This document shows, piece by piece, positions 56,576 through 64,000 of a DNA stretch of 64,000 nt. The stretch lies in the NCBI RefSeq assembly GCF_016545825.1, contig NC_052614.1:35930072-35994071 (forward strand). The letters are read 5' to 3'. The translations under genes were made by a program, and so were the position numbers. The DNA comes from Eucalyptus grandis. Taxonomy: Eukaryota > Streptophyta > Magnoliopsida > Myrtales > Myrtaceae. Numbering within the stretch: the stretch's first letter is position 1; each line of letters opens with the position of its first letter. The notes beneath the pieces were generated by a model that worked only from the letters and a program-made list of their open reading frames with translations, ran no database searches and had not been told where the DNA came from.

Positions 56576-57360
56576 TTTTTGTTATTGTCGTAGTTAATGA
56601 TGATGACATGTTGGTATGGAATAGGAAAGTTTGAAAACCAAAATACATTAAACAAAAAAAGTAACAAGCTTTTTTCATTCTCCCTTTAACTTCCGCACTT
56701 CTTAATACAGTATTTTGACAATATTATCTTTCATGATCCCACCTTTTTAGCACATTATACCCACTGACAACAATTAATACAGTATTTTGACTATAACTTA
56801 TACAAACATAGAAAAGAAGCTAAAAACCTCCATCCTTCCCTTTATTCCTCGTTCTTCTTCTTCTCTCGCCTTCAGGTTGTTTGCCACGGCTCTGACAAAG
56901 CCATCGCCAGACTTCCCAATGGCCAAACTTGGCTTATCAGTGCGTCTCTCTCCCCCTCTCTGTGCTTGCTGCTTCGTCACTCTCATCCATCTCTCCATGG
57001 ATATGATGGCCATGGAGGTCACGGGACATGGACGTCGAGGCAATGGAGGTTGAGGTCACCCTTGACGGCTGCGGGTCATGACATTGACCTCCATGGCCAT
57101 GGGAGAGAGAGAAAAGGGGAGAGATGTGCAGTGGAGGAGATTGGTCTGCGAAGGCAACGGAGCATTGGCTTACGGAGCTGCAAAGTTGGGGACTCCTCGT
57201 CTTACTTTCGTTGCTGGGTTTAGACTCGCAGATGAAGTAATGAAGAAGAATACAGACCAAAGGGAGAGAAAGAAGTGAAAAAAGAAATAAATAAATAAAA
57301 GAGATTAGAAATTGTGCCTGTGAGCATAAGGATAACATATACAAATATATGTATATATAC
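56574..57360 (-). repeat. Repeat P, copy 2
   Basis: This is the inverted partner of 53627-54418, differing by scattered single bases. In plus orientation it precedes the upstream region of DEFL gene 2, as copy 3 precedes a similar region at 52000. The open frames 56937-57344 and 56798-57043 (minus) correspond to those of copy 1. Confidence 0.8.
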
Positions 57361-57662
57361 CTTGTAATCTTTCCGCATGCATTCCAATTTAATTATATAT
57401 ATACATATATTCGTCAAAATAGAATAATCGGATTTTTCCTTTGACTGGCAAAGCACTCGTATCTTTGTGAGGGCATTTCATTTAACATATAGGCCAGAAA
57501 ATATCATGAAATCTTCACGTGGACACAATGCAATCAATATATAAAGCATCCATTGATTTACTTTCCTAAAATTATCAAGAAAGAACAACCTTTAAAAGGT
57601 TTATAATCAGTACCAGTTCATCCTTCCCTAATATATCACCATTGTGTCTATATTGCCATCGC

Positions 57663-57669
57663 TATAAAT
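57663..57669 (+). promoter_or_regulatory. TATA box of DEFL gene 2
   Basis: TATAAAT lies 75 bases before the ATG at 57738, giving an expected leader of about 40-45 bases. The corresponding word beside gene 1 is CATAAAT and faces the other way. Confidence 0.6.
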
Positions 57670-57737
57670 GTGCGGGCGATGCTGTTTTGCGACCAAAATA
57701 AGAAGCAATTGAAGCCAAAATCCGTGGAAAACAAATA

Positions 57738-58280
57738 ATGGCCGAAGTCTTCCGAAAGTGTTGCCTTCACATCGTCCTCCTTGTACTCGCAGGTTTGTCT
57801 CTTATCCTTTTGCTTGATGACCATGGTGAGACAAAGACATTGAAAAGCATTTCCTGCTCTCAATCAAACCTTGTATTGTAGGGTTTTAACAGTGATACCA
57901 TATTTTCCTTTTTTTTCTTTTCTTTCTTTTGGAGGAAAGGCGGGATGATAGAGATGCCTAAGGTGGAGGCATATTGCAGTGAAGGGATAGGGCTATGTGG
58001 GAAGGGTAACGAGTGCGAGGAAAAATGCCAAGCACGTCACGGCCCAGGCTCGCAAGGATCGTGCGACTACATCATCAAGCCTCCACTTTGCACTTGCTAC
58101 TACGATTGTCCCACACCACCGCCGCTGCCAAAATTGTGCAATGGTGGCGGCGGTTTGTGCAGCTACTCCTGTGAGGACCAGTGTTGCAGCGATCGATGTG
58201 CCACCAAGTTCAGTCAAGGCCGAGGGTACTGCGATGATAGTGCTGGTCCTTGGCTGTGTCAATGCCAATACCCTTGCTAA
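57738..58280 (+). CDS. Two-domain defensin-like secreted protein, gene 2
   Basis: Exon 1 (57738-57792, 55 bases) encodes MAEVFRKCCLHIVLLVLA. The phase-1 intron 57793-57939 starts GTTTGTC and ends GGAAAG after a T-rich tract. Exon 2 (57940-58280) completes a 131-residue protein. After the signal peptide, module 1 contains EAYCSEGIGLC, GNECEEKC, GPGSQGSC and PPLCTCYYDC. The linker is PTPPPLPK. Module 2 contains NGGGGLCSYSC, DQCCSDRC, GRGYC and LCQCQYPC, giving 18 cysteines in the mature part. The intron is needed because the exon-2 frame has no signal peptide of its own. It is a close paralogue of gene 1, which lies inverted 1.3 kb away, and of the two pseudogenes at 37.7 and 53.2 kb. It has an intact TATA box. 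Substrate or receptor is unknown. Confidence 0.88.
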
Positions 58281-58547
58281 TTCTTATCCCTTATTATTGC
58301 TATTATTAGTATACTTGCTATTTTTCTTTTTTGTTTCTAGTGTTATTATTATTATTTTTGGTATTGATATTTATTTGGGTTTTTAATGCTCGTGTGATTC
58401 TAATAAGAAAGGATCAGAAGTTACGTAGTGGACTTGGTATGCAATTTCTTGTTCAATTTGGAGGAATAAAATATGCCTTAATTGCTCATTACCGTAGTAT
58501 TGTTTATTGGATACAATACCCATTTAAGAAAAGACTGGTTAAAAATG
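58281..58547. other. 3' flank of DEFL gene 2
   Basis: The sequence mirrors 55640-55895, the 3' flank of gene 1, and ends where a long LTR has inserted (GGTTAAAAATG then TGTCACG). In the gene-1 copy the sequence continues GGTTAAAAATGTGATGTG, showing the uninterrupted state. Confidence 0.7.
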
Positions 58548-60110
58548 TGTCACGCCCCAGTCCTTAGGCCCGCACACATCCCTCACCTTTGGTCGATTTT
58601 GAAAGCGATATCCCAGGACGTATCGCCGACCCTTTTCATTTTTATATGCACATTTTCATTTTTATATGCACATGCGGAAGCAGTTATAAATCCCAAGACA
58701 ATAAAGCAATGTGATAGAAAAGTAGGGCCATATTTTTCATACTGAAATTCACAACTACTCTTTTATATAATCACCTCATAGTATCCTCATAGTATATAAT
58801 GCAATATTATTCTCAGGGGTCTGATCTAACCCTTATCCACATATAATCAAGGTCTAACAAAACAAGATGGGATCTCAGTCCTCATCCGGGTCATACTGGA
58901 TATCCTCTTCATGGTCATCTTCTTCTCCATTATCTTCCTTCTCATCTAGTTCTACATCATGGTTCTACATCTCTTCAGATTCCTCCACCTCAGGCTCCTC
59001 ATCAGGGTCCTGAAATGGTTATTAAATAACCATTGAGATCACGTCTCAGCAAGTTCTACCCCCTAAGACCCGATTAGTAAACTAATACACCTTAGGGCTG
59101 CCTATGCACAACAGGGGACTTACCTTGGCCTTAGATTCCACCTGCATATTAGCACAGATCAAATAGGCATCCAAGCAATTACATCACTGATCGAAGCATT
59201 GATCAAATCGACCGAGTCGATTACACGCCAACAAGACCACTCATGGTCATTTCCATTTAATCAATCAATTCACAACATCAGATCAAAGTAATGATCAATC
59301 GACCTAGTCGATTTCATATCAATCAGACCATACATTCCCCACAATGGAATAATCAGTCGTCGAGCCTACATGGATACTTCAGGGATGACATCCTAAGTCC
59401 CTGAGTTCACGTGCTCCTTTTCCAAGATGACATACTTACTCACTAGGCCCACGTGCATTCTCTTAGGCGACCCTTTTTGCCAAGGTGATGCATCGATTCA
59501 CCGAGCCACGTACCCTTTTTACGATGCCCTGGCCCACGTGCCTTCTCTTAGGTGCTAACTCACCAAAGTGATGCATCAATTCATCGAGCCCACGTGTCCA
59601 TTTTACGATGCCATACTCTGTCACTGAGCCATGTGCATTCTCCAGGAGGACATATCGAGTTTCCGAGCCACGTGCATTCTCTAAGGCTACCTTTTCGCCA
59701 AGGTGACATATCCAATCACCGAGCCACGTGTCCTTCCCAGGTGACACTCCAATTCATTGGGCCACGTACATTCTCCAGGTGATTTACCAACTCACTTTCG
59801 ATACTGATAACCGATACCCGACCAATCCTCAATCACATAGCCAAAATTGAATTATTTAAGAACATAACTTCAAAATGCACCATTAAATCAATTTGACATG
59901 AATTAAAGCTCAAATAAATAAACGGACTGCTCCATGACAATCAGCATGAAATTCCAGTCACCGGCCATTCCGGTTGAATTTCCGGAAAATAAATAATTAA
60001 ATAATTAATTTCGAAAAATAAATAAATAAACACAATAATTCCAATTTGGCACAACGTAAAGCTCAATTAAATAAATGGACTATGCCATGATCATTAGCAT
60101 AAAATCCAAA
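58548..60110 (-). mobile_element. Truncated long LTR (family A)
   Basis: The left end TGTCACGCC and the block CACATGCGGAAGC...ATGTGATAGAAAAGTAGGGC match the left parts of the LTRs at 11581 and 19264. The text continues to about 60110, with repeated GAGCCCACGTG or GAGCCACGTG words (59440-59770), and stops abruptly at copia sequence; the rest of the LTR is missing. In minus sense an acceptor-like CATTTCAG precedes an acidic frame near 58865-59012 that has one internal stop. CCACGTG repeats give many G-box-like words. Confidence 0.65.
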
Positions 60111-60115
60111 CTGAT

Positions 60116-60587
60116 CAGGCTTTACCAATCTCTAGGATGACCAATGCGATCATGCCACAGTCCAAATTGATCAGGGCTTATCAATCTCCAGGATGTGGTG
60201 GTGTAGGTTTCAACAGCCCTAATCATGACACAATACAAACCCATAGAAGAAGCTTCTAACTTCTCATGGATGGTCTTCAGGCCCATCTTATAAGAGGAAA
60301 TGCCAATATATTCTTTATGTTGCTCATAAATAGTCTCAATATGGTACCCATTATGGCGTACATCTTTGCAACTGAGCAGATTCATTTTTGATCGGATGCT
60401 TAGAAACACATTCTCAATATGCAGGATTGTGCCATTTGGCAAAATAATTGTGGCATTCCCAAAACCATCAATAATCAGAACAGGACCTGATATTGTATGG
60501 ATTTGTGCCTTACGCAATGTCATACTCGAGAAAAAAGTGTCTATTACGAAATATAGTATGTGTTGTTGCACTATCAAGCAAACAAAC
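60116..60587 (-). pseudogene. Copia protease to GAG-pre-integrase fragment
   Basis: The 157-codon frame (60122-60595) contains TISGPVLIIDGFGNATIILP and FLSIRSKMNLLSCKDVRHNG, ending WHDRIGHPRDW, the zinc-binding start of copia integrase. In another frame LLDSATTHTI at about 60553-60582 is the protease active site. One frame break thus separates protease from the rest. The fragment is cut on the left by LTR sequence and on the right by the LTR starting at 60588. The phrase GATCAGG-CTTAxCAATCTC is locally duplicated at 60114-60137 and 60171-60192. Confidence 0.75.
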
Positions 60588-63500
60588 TGTGGCACCCCGA
60601 ACCACCTTAGGTTGCCACAGGCACCTAACGCTACACCTAATGGAACACTAGCTGTATCTCTTAGAAGAAGCGTCGTAAATCATAGATATTTTTTTTTAAA
60701 CGGTCCCAGCGTGACTCATTAGTGGAAGCAAAATATAATATTGCCATCTCTCCCTCCAACAACCATGATACAATTGCACACCACTAATCATCATAATAAA
60801 AGACAAAGCCATGACACTTTATTTACATATTTTCAAGATGGGATTCCTTGGGTCGGTACATCAAAAGAAAGGCCAGGACATGTAGCCACACTCGGCCATA
60901 AACCCAAAAAGAAACACACGACCCACTACGTCTATCGTGCAAGATCCCCCATCACTAGTGTCGGCTAATCATACCAAAAAGTTTTAGCTCCTACTTCTCA
61001 CGCACGAGCCCTCACACCCATCTCGGTGCATCAGGCGGTGGCGGCGGCAACATCCCTTGCATTGCCCCATCTCGTCGAACGTGAACCGATATGAACTCCT
61101 GAATGACAGGGCCCTCAGCTAGGCCTACATCGTACATCACTATCGCATGAACTCGAACAAACGTAAGACCGGGGATGGTGGGACAGTCGATCTCCACGCA
61201 CTTGACCTCTACATCCAAAGGAAGGCCGTAAAATACGCCCTGCGTGACAGTAGGAATCGACATCTCTCTAATCTGAAATGTTGGTCCCCGAAGGGGTGAG
61301 TACAACCACTCAGCAGGTAAATGACCAATAAACCAACTAAATGCATCATGCCATACAATCATCACAATCATAGCATCACATGTCATTAAGGCATCCATGC
61401 ACAACTTACCTTGGTATCATGCACAAGTCATCATACCTCATGTACATACATCATCATATAGTCATCACCATCCTATCATCATGTCATATATGGCATCAGC
61501 TTTACCATGCATCCATGCATATAACATCATCATTACCATGCATCCATGCATATAACATCATCATCATAATATCATTACCATGCATCCATGCATATAACAT
61601 CATCATAATATCCATGCATATTACCACATATCATCATCATCATATCACATGTACCATCATCATTACCATGCATATATCATCATGCATAATTCAATTTCAA
61701 TTTCATTTTGGACCGCCACATTTCTCTTTCCCGGGATCAATGTTTGCATTCCACATGTATCCAAGATACAATTCAAACCATCCGGCTCCCCCACTCTCCG
61801 GGCATCTTGTACCCCAACTGGCATCACGAGGACTCTCCGGCATTCAGCCATTTAAGGCCACCGGGCAACCGGCCGTACCCTTCTAGCCAGGCATCTCGCA
61901 CCCAAACTGGCATTCCGAGGCATCCCTCGACACAATACTTGCCGAGCTTCTGGCTCCCCCACTCTCCGGGCATCTCGACACTTCTTGGTACTCCCGAGGC
62001 CCTTCGGTATCCGGCCATTCATGACCACCGGGCAACCGGCCGTACTCTTCTAGCCAGGCATCCCGACACTCCCGGGACATCGTTGGCTCACACCTCCGAT
62101 GGCCTTCTCATTTATCTCAATTCTCATCTTCAATTATAGTTCAATTTTAACATGGCATGTGATGTGATGGAAATCAAGATCATATTCATCATTGGATTCA
62201 TACATGCATCTCAAATCATTATCATACATGTAGCAATACACTATCATCCAATCAATACAATTCATGGAGTCCATGTAATTTAAAATGGTCCATCTTTCAT
62301 GCCTTTTACAAAATTCCAGCATGTACCATTTTTAGAAAATATTTGAATTAAACATCCATATGCTTCTCAAAAATCATGAAATCAAGGCATATGATAGACA
62401 AGACAATAAGATAGTAATTTCATGAAAAACACATGCCCAATAGAGTTCCACACAAAAGATATAATTCATACAAATACAGCATGACATTTCGGATAGAAAC
62501 AGAATGTGCAGTTTTCGGAATAATTCGATTAAAACATCCGAACGACCTCTGAAAATTATGAAATTTTACCAGGTTATATTTAAGACACCAAAGTATATTT
62601 TCCATGAAGACTTCTAGGCCAGATTTGTTTTATATAATTTTCTATAGTCATCCGAAGCTTCTGGTTCTCACACCGAAACGTCCAGTGTAGTCATCTCCGA
62701 AATACCGACTTTTTACCCACTTATGCTTCTTCATTTCCTCTGAAATTTGGATATGTTTTACTTAAAGAGGTCCCCTACAACTTTCATTAAGGGATCTAAG
62801 TCAAATTTCCAAAGAAAGTCACCATATGGGTCCATGAAGTCTCGGGTGTCCTGTACCGTGTCTCCAGATTTACCGTCTTCAAGAGTAAGTCGATTCACTA
62901 GGCTACACCTACTCATTTTGCTTCAAATTTGAGTATGTTAGTCTTTATGATTTTATATACAAGTTTCATGAAGAAGTCGAAGAGAGATTATTAGTAAAAA
63001 TCGACATGCAACCACAAATCTACCGAAAGGTCAGCAAAACTGTTCTAGATCTAGTGTCTTTGTAGAATGATGGTTTGACCCCTTAAATCTCCACAATTTT
63101 GTCCCAAATTTTAGTATGTTGTATTTTAAGATGTTGGATACAACTTTCATGAAGGAATAAAAGTCCAAATCCAACTCGAAACAGCATGCAAGCCTTCACA
63201 AGATTCTGGGTGAGGCGGTTCACACGAAAACAGCAAGCATACTCAAGAACAAGTCACATTCTAGCTTCGGTTTTGCCTACCCTAACATCCGAAATCTACC
63301 ACAAACAAATAGCACATGCAAGACACACATGCAAGAGTGGAAATCGATCTCAACTTGCCTCAAAGACCAAGCGGACAGCGGCACACAAACGACACACCGG
63401 CAACGGACGGACGGCGTGCGGGCGGCGACGGGCGAGCGGCTCCTTCTCCCTCTCGGCCTCACTCTCTCTCGCAACTCACTCTCTCTCTCTTTCTCACTTG

Positions 63501-64000
63501 GACGGTGGCTCTCAACCGGCCACTCTCTCTCTTCCTCTCCCTTTTATTCCCTCAAATCTTCATCATTGGCAATGATTACTTGCCTCTCCACAAGCCAATG
63601 CATGCAATCCTCCTTTTTGCCACTTGGCCAAGCTCATGCAAGATGGGCTTGGGCTTGAATTGGAAGAAGTGGGCCGACCACTCCTCCCCCGGGTCGACGG
63701 TCACTCCTCATGGGCCTCAATTGGGCCGGCCATTCGGCCCACCAAAAGCTCAAGCCATTGGGCCTAAGGCCCAACCTAATTAAAATCAACTTTAATCTCC
63801 TTTTTAAATGCTAATTAAATCTTATTAAACTAAAGTACTATAGGGTAAAATTAAATAACTAAACACTTAGAATTACAAACCTATGAATTCTAATTCACGA
63901 TGCACACGGCCAAAGATAAGCAATCCTCTTCCAAGATCTATCCATTTAAACTCGGCCATAGATTTTAATACAAGACATTAATTGGAGCACCTCTAATGGC
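60588..64000 (-). mobile_element. Second Tekay-like LTR, runs off the window
   Basis: It begins TGTGGCACCCCGAACC and follows the Tekay-like LTR from end to end: ACGGTCCCAGCG block, small frame, acceptor-like motif, CAT-rich tract (61440-61690), GGGCATC blocks, GATTCTxGG..., GA/CT-rich promoter region with TTTTATTCC near 63543, and the TTGGGCCTAAGGCCCAA palindrome at 63757. It differs clearly from 38418-42126, so it is a separate subfamily or an older copy. At least 3413 bp lie in the window. The partner and internal region, if any, are beyond it. Confidence 0.85.
61012..61263 (-). CDS. LTR-encoded conserved small protein (83 aa), diverged intact copy
   Basis: The frame has exactly the same length (252 bp) as 38849-39100 and stays open although the surrounding LTR is clearly diverged. 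It starts MSIPTVTQGVFYGLPLDVEV and ends VSVHVRRDGAMQGMLPPPPP-DAPRWV. The open frame reaches further upstream (to 61404), but that part crosses the acceptor-like motif, and the shared Met is the better start. Conserved features are GVFYGLP, CP, YD-GLA-GP, QEF, SVHVRRDG and the proline run. Function and expression are unknown. Confidence 0.45.
   Translation of the reverse strand: MSIPTVTQGVFYGLPLDVEVKCVEIDCPTIPGLTFVRVHAIVMYDVGLAEGPVIQEFISVHVRRDGAMQGMLPPPPPDAPRWV

Overview
This is a plant nuclear genome window, AT-rich and dominated by transposable elements. There are few host genes, several long-terminal-repeat (LTR) retrotransposons nested in one another, and many small DNA-transposon derivatives. 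The mix of 3.3-3.7 kb LTRs, MITE-like repeats and two-domain defensin-like genes suggests a woody dicot. Myrtaceae (Eucalyptus-like) is my best guess, by recall of repeat types and not by any search.

Layout. 0-8.6 kb: a TRIM element, a truncated long LTR with a 47-bp minisatellite, MITEs, and a ~2 kb element with CACTTAAGTG-rich ends that carries a broken GRF zinc finger and a nested Tourist-like MITE. 8.7-11.6 kb: a decayed Mutator-like (MULE) transposase gene on the minus strand. 11.6-22.7 kb: a degenerate Ty1/copia element on the minus strand, invaded by two ~3.3 kb solo LTRs; one has a perfect 5-bp target duplication. 22.7-24.9 kb: the 5' part of a second copia element. 25.5-26.1 kb: an intact host gene, a DUF4228/PADRE protein with an MGGC N-terminus. 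26.8-37.2 kb: MITEs, a copia LTR with a GC-rich leader carrying TGACGTCA motifs, decayed gypsy LTR sequence, and an 877-bp hAT derivative.

37.3-58.5 kb is a defensin-like (DEFL) gene cluster. It holds two intact two-exon, two-domain secreted cysteine-rich genes arranged head to head, two related pseudogenes that share a premature stop, inverted and direct copies of an unclassified repeat, and two SINE copies. A 12.1 kb Ty3/gypsy chromovirus (Tekay-like) lies between the two pseudogenes. It has 3.7 kb LTRs, target duplication TTTCT, a primer-binding site, a polypurine tract and a broken gag-pol. 58.5-64 kb: another truncated long LTR, a copia fragment, and a second Tekay-like LTR that runs off the window.

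The most unusual signal is inside the Tekay-like LTRs. Four LTR copies carry the same 252-bp reading frame (83 codons) at the same place, preceded by a conserved sequence that looks like a 3' splice site. A donor-like site and a TATA-like motif lie upstream in the same LTR. I infer a spliced, LTR-encoded small protein of unknown function. The second main story is the DEFL cluster, where one intact gene appears to have lost its TATA box to a local inverted duplication.
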